A model generated the notes under the pieces. It saw only the letters and a program-made list of their open reading frames with translations. It made no database searches and was not told where the DNA came from. A program made the position numbers and the translations under genes. From VGMA01 sp964655475 (lineage in GTDB: Bacteria > Chlamydiota > Chlamydiia > Chlamydiales > VGMA01): a stretch of 22,599 nt of DNA. The DNA lies in contig CAZZMO010000020.1 in assembly GCA_964655475.1 (NCBI GenBank), forward strand, positions 1 through 22,599, given 5' to 3'. This document shows, in pieces, positions 16,325-22,599 of this stretch. Every line of letters starts with the position of its first letter. Positions within the stretch are counted from its first letter, which is position 1.

Positions 16325-16582
16325 ATGAAAATTGATAGTACCCATCAAGCGGCAATCAATGATCAGGTTCATAACCAAGAAGAAGGCGCTAGGATTACAG
16401 AGCAAGAAGCGATGTTGAAAGCGGCTGCACTTCGTTTAGAGAGAATGAATCCTAAAAGCGGCTATCACGTTGTACAAATGGATACTGATAGAGAAATGCA
16501 ACAAACCTTTAACACATTCTATGGAGACATTCCTCAAGAAGGTGGACAGTGGTTAAATAGAGTGGCCGTTCAAGTCTGTTAA
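16325..16582 (+). CDS. Unrecognised 85-residue protein
   Basis: Not recognised. A very strong ribosome-binding site, AAGGAGG (16312-16318), stands six bases before the ATG, which makes translation likely. The N-terminal half is a probable long charged helix (about 17-42, including EEGARITEQEAMLKAAA). The C-terminal half has short probable strands (GYHVVQM, LNRVAVQV). There is no signal peptide or membrane span. The 3' end overlaps the end of the convergent Nudix gene by 30 bases, so the two transcripts are complementary there. It is separated from the 138-aa gene by a terminator and probably has its own promoter. Confidence 0.7.
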   Translation: MKIDSTHQAAINDQVHNQEEGARITEQEAMLKAAALRLERMNPKSGYHVVQMDTDREMQQTFNTFYGDIPQEGGQWLNRVAVQVC

Positions 16583-16996
16583 GATTGCGGCAGCTCTTTT
16601 GCAAAGACTTTGACTTTCTGGATAAGTGATCTGATGGTGGGCTTCGTCAATGTGGATCCACCGAAACGAGAGGATTTCTTCAGCCTGGATGTAAACTGTC
16701 TCTTCAAGGACTTCTCCGATGAAGTAACGAACAGTTTTCAAGGTAGGGATTCCTTCTTTCAAAAAGGTATAAGTCTCTTCTAGAATTTCCCTATGAGGGA
16801 TCAGCCTGATCCGTTCGATCCCTGTTTCTTCTTTGAGCTCGCGAATAGCTGCTTGCTGAGGAGATTCGTCTTTTTCTGGATGTCCTTTAGGAAAACCCCA
16901 GTGCTCCCCTTTTTTTTGTTGAATCAGGAGAACCTGGAAAATTTTTCCGAAAGGACGAACGGGAATAACACCAAACGATTGGTCTTTATTCATCAT
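16553..16996 (-). CDS. Nudix hydrolase, probable diadenosine tetraphosphate (Ap4A) hydrolase
   Basis: Hydrolyses a nucleoside diphosphate linked to another moiety. The full Nudix box GX5EX7REUXEEXGU is present at residues 38-60, with G38, E44, R52-E53 and E56-E57, so the metal site is intact. The 147-residue length, the N-terminus SFGVIPVRPFGK and the context QQKKGEHWGFPKGHPEKDE resemble bis(5'-nucleosyl)-tetraphosphatases. From memory, the chlamydial gene beside fabF (CT771) encodes such an enzyme. The start overlaps the end of fabF by 11 bases, making it the last gene of the fabF run, and its 3' end overlaps the 85-aa gene. The exact substrate is inferred. Confidence 0.9.
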   Translation of the reverse strand: MMNKDQSFGVIPVRPFGKIFQVLLIQQKKGEHWGFPKGHPEKDESPQQAAIRELKEETGIERIRLIPHREILEETYTFLKEGIPTLKTVRYFIGEVLEETVYIQAEEILSFRWIHIDEAHHQITYPESQSLCKRAAAILTDLNGHSI

Positions 16997-18248
16997 AGGG
17001 AGCGATGATCACAGAAGAGTTATGCCCGCCAAATCCAAAAGAATTTGACATTGCTAATCGAATATTGTGATCTCTTGCTTTTCCTAACACAATATCGATC
17101 CCATCAAGCTCTGCTTCAGGATCTATCACATTGATTGTTGGATGCACTTTATTTCGCTTGATGGCCATGAGCGTAGCTACCATTTCAAGACCTGCTGCAG
17201 CTCCTAAAGCGTGGCCGATCATTGATTTGGTTCCATTGACTAGTATCCCTTTCATCGATGGGAAGACTTTTTTGAGCGCTCTGATCTCACAAAGATCCCC
17301 TACAGGCGTGGAAGTTGCATGTGCGTTGATGTAGTTGATATCCTCTTTTAACACCCCTGCATCTTGAATTGCAAGTTCCATACACTGCGCTACACCACTG
17401 CCACATGGAAGAGGCTCTGTCATATGATGAGCATCACTCGCAACGTAGCCACCTTTATACTCAGCAATGATGTTTGCGCCTCTTGCGAGAGCATGCTCTA
17501 GTGTCTCTAAAACGATGACTCCTGCCCCTTCTCCGATGACAAATCCATCACGATTCACATCCCACGGGCGTGAAGCTTTTTGACAATCATCGTTTCGGTC
17601 AGAAATCGCTTTGATCGCTGCAAAGCCTGCGAAGCACATTCTGTTCATAGAGGCTTCTACCCCCCCACAAACCATGACATCTGCATGTCCTGATCTGATG
17701 TGGTTTGCTGCAGCAATGATACTGTAATTGGCTGTTGCGCAAGCAGTTGAAATCGAATAGTTTGGGCCTTGAAATCCCATTTCGATAGAGAGAAGCGCTC
17801 CAGGCATATTCGTAATAATATAAGGAACGAAGAATGGTGTAACGCGGCGATGCCCTTTTTCGAAAAGGGTTTCTACCCCTTGAACGAAGGTTTGCATTCC
17901 CCCCATACCAGAGCCAACAATGACACCAACTCTACTCTTGTCGAGCCCTTTTTGTTCTTCTTCTGTAAGAAGACCCGCCATTTTAAGTGCGAGCTTGCCT
18001 GCTGCGACTCCATAGCTGATACAGCTATCGACCCGTCTTGCTTGCTTCTTATCTAAAAAATCTTCAGGATTGAAATCTCGAACAGGTGCTCCAAAACGGA
18101 CCGGAAGGTCTTCACATGGAAATTCGTCAATGAGCTTGACTCCGCTGACACCTGCTAAAAGTTGATCATAGAATTTTTCGACGTCATGACCGAAGCAGGA
18201 AACCACACCTGCGCCGGTGATGACAATACGCTTCTTGCCTTGTTTCAT
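16986..18248 (-). CDS. fabF: 3-oxoacyl-[acyl-carrier-protein] synthase II
   Basis: Condensing enzyme that elongates acyl-ACP with malonyl-ACP in type II fatty-acid synthesis. The start chosen is the ATG at 18248, where rsfS TGA and this ATG share a base (TGATG). A TTG one codon upstream opens the frame. In that longer numbering the catalytic triad is C171 (STACATANYS), H311 (NAHATSTPVGD) and H347 (MIGHALGAAAGLE). The C-terminal SFGFGGHNSS motif is complete, and the length, about 420 residues, is normal. It sits in a tightly packed minus-strand run with nadD, rsfS and the Nudix gene, an order also recalled from Chlamydia. Confidence 0.97.
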   Translation of the reverse strand: MKQGKKRIVITGAGVVSCFGHDVEKFYDQLLAGVSGVKLIDEFPCEDLPVRFGAPVRDFNPEDFLDKKQARRVDSCISYGVAAGKLALKMAGLLTEEEQKGLDKSRVGVIVGSGMGGMQTFVQGVETLFEKGHRRVTPFFVPYIITNMPGALLSIEMGFQGPNYSISTACATANYSIIAAANHIRSGHADVMVCGGVEASMNRMCFAGFAAIKAISDRNDDCQKASRPWDVNRDGFVIGEGAGVIVLETLEHALARGANIIAEYKGGYVASDAHHMTEPLPCGSGVAQCMELAIQDAGVLKEDINYINAHATSTPVGDLCEIRALKKVFPSMKGILVNGTKSMIGHALGAAAGLEMVATLMAIKRNKVHPTINVIDPEAELDGIDIVLGKARDHNIRLAMSNSFGFGGHNSSVIIAPYDE

Positions 18249-18598
18249 CAAACAGCCACTTTAATTTTTAAATCATAAACCGTTGCAGAGGACCAGAGCT
18301 CTTCTAACTTGTAGATCTCTCTCATCCCTGGCATAAAAATGTGTATAATGATTTGTAAATAATCCAAAACAACCCAATCTCCCATGGACTGCCCTTCCAC
18401 TCTTTGTGGGCGGATTCCTAAGCTTCTGAGTTCATCTTGAACGGCATTTGCGATAGCGATCACATGACGATCGACGTTTCCTTCAGCAATGAGTATGTAA
18501 TCACAAATTGTTGAATAATCAGAAACATCAAGCGCGGTAATATTCGAGCCTTTCTTGTCGTAAATAACTTGTGCAATTCTGTTGATAATCTTATCCAT
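18248..18598 (-). CDS. rsfS: Ribosomal silencing factor RsfS (YbeB/Iojap family)
   Basis: Binds ribosomal protein uL14 on the large subunit and blocks subunit joining when nutrients are short. The 116-residue protein has the conserved ALDVSDYSTICDYILIAEG stretch, then the HVIAIANAVQDELR helix. The C-terminal signature GDWVVLDYLQIIIHIF precedes REIYKLEELW. The family residues (D-W, LDY, H) are all present. The start overlaps the end of nadD by 8 bases, and the stop shares a base with the fabF ATG. Pairing with nadD is common in many bacteria. Confidence 0.96.
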   Translation of the reverse strand: MDKIINRIAQVIYDKKGSNITALDVSDYSTICDYILIAEGNVDRHVIAIANAVQDELRSLGIRPQRVEGQSMGDWVVLDYLQIIIHIFMPGMREIYKLEELWSSATVYDLKIKVAV

Positions 18599-19184
18599 AG
18601 GGTCCCGAGTATAACGAGTTTTGTTTAATGAAGTCCAGAACTTTTCTATCTACTAAATGGTCGCAAAATAAATTTTTTATCAATCTCTCTTTAATTTCAG
18701 TACTAGAGATCTCTCTTAGGGGAATATCTACTTTTGATTTTTCAATGATGGGAAGGATCTTTGCTTCTTTACCCCCTATTTCGCGAGGACAAATGATTAA
18801 AGGAAATTCCTGAATTAAACTCTCCCACTCTTTCCACAAAGGGAGCTGACAGGCTGCATCTTCCCCTAAAATCAGGTGCCACTCTACCTCTGGCAAAGTT
18901 TTTTTGAGCCTCCTCAGGGTGTCAATTGTATAAACGGGCCCTTTTTGAAAAATTTCCCCTTCATCGATCGACACTTTTGGCATACTAGAGAACTGAATTT
19001 TTACCATCTCCAGCCTTTCTTGATTCGTTGCGGCTATCAAGTGGAATGGCTTTAGATGGGAATAAGAGGTAGGGCAAATGGTGATCTCATCTACCACCCC
19101 CCTCTCCAAAAGGGAGGAGACGACGTGGAGATGTCCTAGGTGGGGAGGATCAAAAGTCCCTCCATAAAATCCCATTTTCTTCAT
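18591..19184 (-). CDS. nadD: Nicotinate-nucleotide adenylyltransferase
   Basis: Adds AMP to nicotinate mononucleotide to form deamido-NAD in NAD synthesis. The 197-residue protein starts with the nucleotidyltransferase motif GGTFDPPHLGHL (8-19), containing the HxGH element. The ISSTEIKER motif near residues 159-167 is the second ATP-binding signature, and YTIDTL (85-90) is also typical. The ATG at 19184 lacks a clear Shine-Dalgarno sequence, and an in-frame ATG three codons later is possible. It lies 12 bases after the HAD phosphatase gene and overlaps rsfS. If the cell makes or salvages nicotinate mononucleotide, the upstream genes are elsewhere. Confidence 0.96.
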   Translation of the reverse strand: MKKMGFYGGTFDPPHLGHLHVVSSLLERGVVDEITICPTSYSHLKPFHLIAATNQERLEMVKIQFSSMPKVSIDEGEIFQKGPVYTIDTLRRLKKTLPEVEWHLILGEDAACQLPLWKEWESLIQEFPLIICPREIGGKEAKILPIIEKSKVDIPLREISSTEIKERLIKNLFCDHLVDRKVLDFIKQNSLYSGPYG

Positions 19185-19196
19185 ATTGGGAGACTT

Positions 19197-19850
19197 TTAT
19201 AGCATAAACCAGCGCTCTCTACGAGAAATTTTTTTTAATTTTCGGTCTGGATTCACAGCAAAGGGGTTTCCTGCGATATTGAGCAGCTCAAAATCGTCGA
19301 TACTATCGCTATAGGCATAGGTATTTTCCCTCCTGATCTTGAGCGTATGGCAGAGATCTCTGAAAAGCTCTGCTTTTGCTTTACCATGGCAGATGAATCC
19401 AATCTTTTCAAATCTTCCTTCATCATCTACGGTATACTCTGTCCCCCTCCATTCATGAACCCCTAAATATTTTGCAATAGGCTGAACGATAAAATCGGGA
19501 GAGTTCGATAAAATCGCTGTATAATGCCCCATCTGCTGCGCCATTCTAAGCTTCAATATTGAGGGAACATAGAAGGTCTTAGGAAGCAACTCTTCCAAAA
19601 AGCCTGGCATATTGTCTGTAAAAAGGGCCTTAGGACGGGAGTGGAGGTAAGAATAAAACACCTGGTAGTGGAGCTCACTTAAACTTAAGTTTAAGTAACG
19701 GTGCCTTAAAAAATAGGAGCAAGAAGAGAGGAGCATCTTTAAAGAAAACGATAAATTTCTCTGCAAGTACCTGAAAAACAACATACTTGCATTTCCACGA
19801 AGTAGCGTTTTATCAAGATCAAAGACACTGAGTCGGTAATATCTGTCCAT
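19197..19850 (-). CDS. HAD-superfamily phosphatase, subfamily IB (SerB-like fold)
   Basis: Predicted phosphomonoesterase of 217 residues. Motif I is FDLDKT with nucleophile D11 and acid/base D13. Motif II is ILSNS (S115), and motif III is YSDSIDDFELL (D182, D185, D186), with a basic residue (K157 or K159) before it. The helical cap between about 20 and 95 fits subfamily IB, which includes phosphoserine phosphatase and related enzymes acting on small phosphorylated metabolites or lipids. The substrate cannot be read from sequence. A candidate promoter just upstream suggests it can start a nadD-rsfS-fabF transcript separately from bioY. Confidence 0.9.
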   Translation of the reverse strand: MDRYYRLSVFDLDKTLLRGNASMLFFRYLQRNLSFSLKMLLSSCSYFLRHRYLNLSLSELHYQVFYSYLHSRPKALFTDNMPGFLEELLPKTFYVPSILKLRMAQQMGHYTAILSNSPDFIVQPIAKYLGVHEWRGTEYTVDDEGRFEKIGFICHGKAKAELFRDLCHTLKIRRENTYAYSDSIDDFELLNIAGNPFAVNPDRKLKKISRRERWFML

Positions 19851-19858
19851 ACAATGGC

Positions 19859-19887
19859 TTCATAACATTTCTAGAAAATAATACCAA
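19859..19887 (-). promoter_or_regulatory. Candidate promoter for the HAD-nadD-rsfS-fabF-Nudix run
   Basis: On the minus strand TTGGTA (19882-19887), a 17-base spacer and TATGAA (19859-19864) match four of six positions each. The predicted start near 19852 nearly coincides with the ATG at 19850, which lacks a ribosome-binding site. Confidence 0.3.
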
Positions 19888-19913
19888 CGGAGATTTCTTC
19901 TCTAATTATTGGT
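19883..19913 (-). terminator. Possible weak terminator after the BPL_N-like gene
   Basis: On the minus strand ACCAA and TTGGT (19909-19913 and 19883-19887) enclose an inner GAGA/TCTC stem, followed by ATTATTTTC. The hairpin begins within the last codons of the BPL_N-like gene. The stem is AT-rich and short, so at most it would attenuate. Confidence 0.3.
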
Positions 19914-21134
19914 CCCTTCACGATTGAGTGGACCGATAATAGGTTTTGTCGGAGAAGGAGTTGTCACAGCCTCTAGAAGAGATAACAAGAGAACATCGCT
20001 AGCACTTTTTGCTATTTTATAGTCTGGATCATAGGAAGCGACCCTTCTCAGATCCCGTTTTGTATTGGGAAAAGTCTCTTGAAGAGTGACACTCGATGAA
20101 AAAAGATCAGCCAATTCGTGGGAATAAAATTCTGGGTGAACCATTGTTCCCACCCAATTCCCTTGGTTTTTCTTGGTGGGAGAAACGCGAAGAGCGGCAA
20201 TCTTATCTTCATCTCCAGCTGTGTCTGCCTTGTAAAGTAAAACAGGTTCAAAATCGACACCTTGTATTAATTCATCTGAAGGAACAAAATAGCCCCCTCC
20301 TACATTATGTCCATCTCCAACATAATACTGGGCTTCAATCCCATGAAGAGTATCTTCTCTTACAGGCAGTCTCCAGCGAATCAGTCGATGTTCAAGGGAA
20401 GTGGATGTTCGTTGAGAACCCAGGTGACTTGCAAAATAGGGAGCGACTACACTAATTTCCTTATGTGGCTGAAACAGAGGGCCTTTCGCAAGTCCATCTA
20501 AAAAATATTGATCCCTTTCCTTATAGATATTTTCCCCTGAAGACAAATCGTAGCTAGAGATCTTTGTACCAAAAAATGCCCCAGCACAAACTGCAAATTC
20601 AGACCCACCAGTATCATAGAAAAGGCGACGAACTTCTTTAAAGTCTTTAAACAGCCTTTCATAATGTCTACCCTGCCCACCAGGCAGTACGACCACAGTC
20701 TCTGGTGGATAGCATTGGGTTAATTCATAGACAAAATTTTGGGAATTGACCGATTTTACCTGAAAATTTGGAAGATGTAATTCATGAATCCGTTTGATCA
20801 ACGACTGAGAGGAAGCCTGGTCAGCCTCTTCAGTCCACACTAAAAATGTGCGGTGACGTCCACCTAAAGCCTCTCTCTTGATTTCACTCAATGCTTCATT
20901 GAGCTCGCGAGGAGTGACATCTCGATCGACATCATCAAAGGCCCCACTTGAAGGATGCTTTAACCCATATAATTCTTCTGTTTTTGTTGCGGTCAGGGTA
21001 TAACTTTGGGAAGAATATGAAAACTCATTCTCTTGATCCCCTTCTTCAATGTCTTCCTCGTACCAGCCGTAACAATCGCCAGAAACATTCCTAGCAAACT
21101 CAGGCTTCCCAACCTTAGAGGCATCAAACATCAT
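19902..21134 (-). CDS. Class I glutamine-amidotransferase-fold protein, BPL_N (biotin-protein-ligase N-terminal)-like
   Basis: Protein of 410 residues. The middle resembles the amidotransferase-like domain found at the N-terminus of eukaryotic-type biotin-protein ligases: VVVLPGGQGRHYERL (147-161), then GGSEFAVCAGAFFG (176-189) with the nucleophile-elbow cysteine C183. VGTMVHPEF (328-336) supplies H333 and E335, so a complete Cys-His-Glu triad is present. No biotin ligase catalytic domain follows, so it is not a full ligase. Residues 1-90 are acidic and of unknown function, and the tail from about 375 is short. The ATG is three bases after the bioY stop, so the two are surely co-transcribed, which makes a biotin-related role plausible. 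The reaction is unknown. The fold call is good; the function is inferred from its neighbour. Confidence 0.78.
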   Translation of the reverse strand: MMFDASKVGKPEFARNVSGDCYGWYEEDIEEGDQENEFSYSSQSYTLTATKTEELYGLKHPSSGAFDDVDRDVTPRELNEALSEIKREALGGRHRTFLVWTEEADQASSQSLIKRIHELHLPNFQVKSVNSQNFVYELTQCYPPETVVVLPGGQGRHYERLFKDFKEVRRLFYDTGGSEFAVCAGAFFGTKISSYDLSSGENIYKERDQYFLDGLAKGPLFQPHKEISVVAPYFASHLGSQRTSTSLEHRLIRWRLPVREDTLHGIEAQYYVGDGHNVGGGYFVPSDELIQGVDFEPVLLYKADTAGDEDKIAALRVSPTKKNQGNWVGTMVHPEFYSHELADLFSSSVTLQETFPNTKRDLRRVASYDPDYKIAKSASDVLLLSLLEAVTTPSPTKPIIGPLNREGTNN

Positions 21135-21137
21135 GCT

Positions 21138-21710
21138 TTACCAATCGTATTGGACGAATACTTTTTTGAACGGTTTTTTTGCAAAAAGTGCCAAAATCAT
21201 CTTTACAGCAGCGCCAGGTATAAAGGGTAAAATCCCAAATATGACCGCTTTTTTCAACCCGATGTAGCAAGCAAGCCAACCAGAACCGACGACCCACATA
21301 ATGACTTGACCGACAATGAGATGGATGCAAGATTTGAAAATCTTTTGCTCAGGATTATTCTCTTCAAGCTTTCCCATGACGTAAGCAGAGATCAGAAAAC
21401 TGAATAAGTAACCTGCTCTAGGGCCACAAAACCAATATGGGTTGGCAAGCCCCCCTGCCATAATAGGAAGTCCTAGAGTACATCCAATGAGATAAAATAG
21501 GACGGAGTGCATAGCAAGTCTTCCTCCCTGGGTCATACCAAGGATAAAAATCGCAAGCGTCTGCATAGTGATTGGAACAGGTTGAATCGGTATTTCCACC
21601 TGAGAATATACTGCGAGGAGAAAGCTACCTAAGATCGCTTGGAAGATATGCTTCAGTCGTTCTGAAGAAATAGCCTCGCCAGGGTCGATCCGTAAAATGT
21701 TCTCTATCAT
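21138..21710 (-). CDS. bioY: Biotin transporter BioY, substrate-binding (S) component of an ECF transporter
   Basis: Membrane protein of 190 residues that binds and imports biotin. About six hydrophobic segments are visible. The family signatures VPITMQTLAIFILG (about 46-59), the GLPIMAGG stretch and GPRAGYL (about 96-102) identify it. The ATG at 21710 has GGAGGG (complement of 21717-21722) at good spacing and its own promoter. Energising ECF partners (ATPases and the T component) are not in this window. No BirA operator-like palindrome (TTGTTAAC-type) was seen upstream. It overlaps nothing but is immediately followed by the BPL_N-like gene, forming a two-gene unit. Confidence 0.96.
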   Translation of the reverse strand: MIENILRIDPGEAISSERLKHIFQAILGSFLLAVYSQVEIPIQPVPITMQTLAIFILGMTQGGRLAMHSVLFYLIGCTLGLPIMAGGLANPYWFCGPRAGYLFSFLISAYVMGKLEENNPEQKIFKSCIHLIVGQVIMWVVGSGWLACYIGLKKAVIFGILPFIPGAAVKMILALFAKKPFKKVFVQYDW

Positions 21711-21737
21711 CTTTCACCCTCCGAAATAAGACCAACC

Positions 21738-21766
21738 ATATTAAAGAATCTCTTAAAAAAAAGCAA
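21738..21766 (-). promoter_or_regulatory. Promoter for bioY
   Basis: On the minus strand TTGCTT (21761-21766), a 17-base spacer and TAATAT (21738-21743) each match four of six positions. The predicted start near 21731 gives a leader of about 20 bases carrying the GGAGGG site. The 103-base gap to miaA has no convincing terminator. Confidence 0.5.
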
Positions 21767-21813
21767 CTGATATGCAAAAATAAGAGATGGTAAATCTTCT
21801 AAATCTAGTCTCT

Positions 21814-22599
21814 CTAGCCTCTCTCATAATCTTGAATCATGATTTCTGCCGCCTGCTCGATCGTGCATGCACTCAAATCGAGCCATCTAAAGAGCGGCTC
21901 TCTGCGAAACCATGTAAACTGCCTTTTAGCAAAATTTCTCGATGTTTTTTTAAAGGAGCGGACAAACTCTTCCCAGTCCTCGGGGCCTCTCGCTGATTCT
22001 AAATATTCAAGGGCTTGTCTATAGCCAATCGCTCTTGCAGCAGAGGAGTTTTCATAGATCCCCTCTTTCACTAATCTCTCAACCTCTTCTATGAGTCCCT
22101 CTTGAATCATTTCATCACATCTCGCCTCGATCCTTGGATAGAGGATCGATTTTGGGTAATAGGTAAACCAGCAGCGAAAGTCATACTCTTGGGACATATC
22201 TTCCAAAGAAGGCTTCGGGATCTCACTCACTTTTTTCCCGCTCAGGGCGATGATTTCAAGGCTTCTGATGATCTTTTGCCGATCGAGCATAGTGATCGAG
22301 CTCGCATGATCAGGGTCGAGCTCTTTGAGCTTCTCGTACAGCATTTCAGGGCCAAATTTTTCATAATCTGCCTCTAATTTCCCCCTGAGGGCAGGATCTG
22401 ACGGAGGACCTTTTGGAGGGCCATAAAGAATGGTATGAAGATAAAAAGCAGTTCCACCGACGATCAACGGAAGTTTCCCTTTACCCAGAATAGAGCGAAA
22501 AGCCTTCATCCCCTCTTCGTAAAAATCGACTACGTTAAAGGGCTCTTTCACAGAACGGATATCAATCATGTGGTGAGGCCCTTCTTGCCGAATGAGTGG
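21814..22599 (-). CDS. miaA: tRNA dimethylallyltransferase (partial, 5' end beyond the window)
   Basis: Adds a dimethylallyl group to A37 of tRNAs reading codons that begin with U, the first step to ms2i6A. The C-terminal 261 residues or so are present; the frame continues without a stop through the right edge. The N-terminal P-loop lies outside the window. The in-frame residues just before the internal ATG at 22569 (GPHHMIDI) form the family motif H-H-L/M-I-D, proving that this ATG is not the start. VGGTAFYLHTILYG, DRQKIIRSLEI and ARAIGYRQALEYL are further conserved blocks. FAKRQFTWFRRE near the end is the usual RQxTWFR motif. Confidence 0.97.
   Translation of the reverse strand, partial: PLIRQEGPHHMIDIRSVKEPFNVVDFYEEGMKAFRSILGKGKLPLIVGGTAFYLHTILYGPPKGPPSDPALRGKLEADYEKFGPEMLYEKLKELDPDHASSITMLDRQKIIRSLEIIALSGKKVSEIPKPSLEDMSQEYDFRCWFTYYPKSILYPRIEARCDEMIQEGLIEEVERLVKEGIYENSSAARAIGYRQALEYLESARGPEDWEEFVRSFKKTSRNFAKRQFTWFRREPLFRWLDLSACTIEQAAEIMIQDYERG

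Noticed and set aside
21711..21813. Biotin operator or riboswitch upstream of bioY
   Set aside because: No TTGTTAAC-type palindrome or extended conserved RNA structure was found. The leader from the predicted start is only about 20 bases.
1..22599. CRISPR array, tRNA, rRNA, insertion sequence, attachment site or restriction/defence system
   Set aside because: No direct-repeat array, cloverleaf-like sequence, transposase or integrase frame, terminal inverted repeat pair, or defence-type domain was recognised on either strand.

Overview
The window looks like a chromosomal segment of a member of the Chlamydiae, probably an environmental (chlamydia-like) family rather than Chlamydia itself. The main reason is gene order. 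The runs ftsY / sucC-sucD, priA ... lysS ... cysS ... aas, and Nudix - fabF - rsfS(ybeB) ... miaA match, from memory, neighbourhoods of the Chlamydia trachomatis chromosome (around CT820-CT822 and CT766-CT782). The compact FtsY and the fatty-acid-activating Aas also fit. Genus cannot be settled from sequence alone. No rRNA, tRNA, CRISPR array, insertion sequence or prophage was seen.

Layout, left to right. (1) 91-3601, minus strand: sucC, sucD and an M50 site-2 protease form a tightly overlapping operon, followed by a separately promoted HU gene that ends in a strong terminator. (2) 3679-7453, plus strand: ftsY, an unrecognised proline/lysine-linker protein, and priA, all overlapping. (3) 7539-8153, plus: a cysteine-rich repeat protein. 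(4) 8164-9768, minus: lysS. (5) 9905-11278, plus: a putative zinc metalloprotease resembling the M91/NleD effector family, behind a near-consensus promoter. (6) 11309-15486, minus: a three-domain Aas (acyltransferase, acyl carrier domain, acyl-AMP ligase) overlapping cysS. (7) 15647-16582, plus: small unrecognised proteins, with a clear terminator in the middle. (8) 16553-22599, minus: miaA (cut by the window edge), bioY, a glutamine-amidotransferase-fold protein of the BPL_N type, a HAD phosphatase, nadD, rsfS, fabF and a Nudix hydrolase.

How it fits together. The housekeeping genes cover the TCA cycle (SucCD), membrane protein targeting (FtsY), replication restart (PriA), tRNA charging and modification (LysS, CysS, MiaA), NAD synthesis (NadD), ribosome silencing (RsfS), fatty-acid elongation (FabF), fatty-acid salvage into phospholipid (Aas), and biotin uptake (BioY). 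Biotin supports acetyl-CoA carboxylase and so the same lipid pathway. Lineage-specific genes (Cys-rich protein, M91-like protease, small ORFs) sit one per junction between conserved genes and read against their flanking neighbours. The most interesting items are the candidate M91-type protease with an ankyrin-like tail, the acyl carrier domain embedded in Aas, the bioY-coupled BPL_N-like protein, and the Cys-rich repeat protein.

Starts were moved inward from the longest open frame for priA (5231), the M91-like gene (9905), the 138-aa gene (15647) and fabF (18248). Family calls rest on motif recognition by eye; no database search was run.
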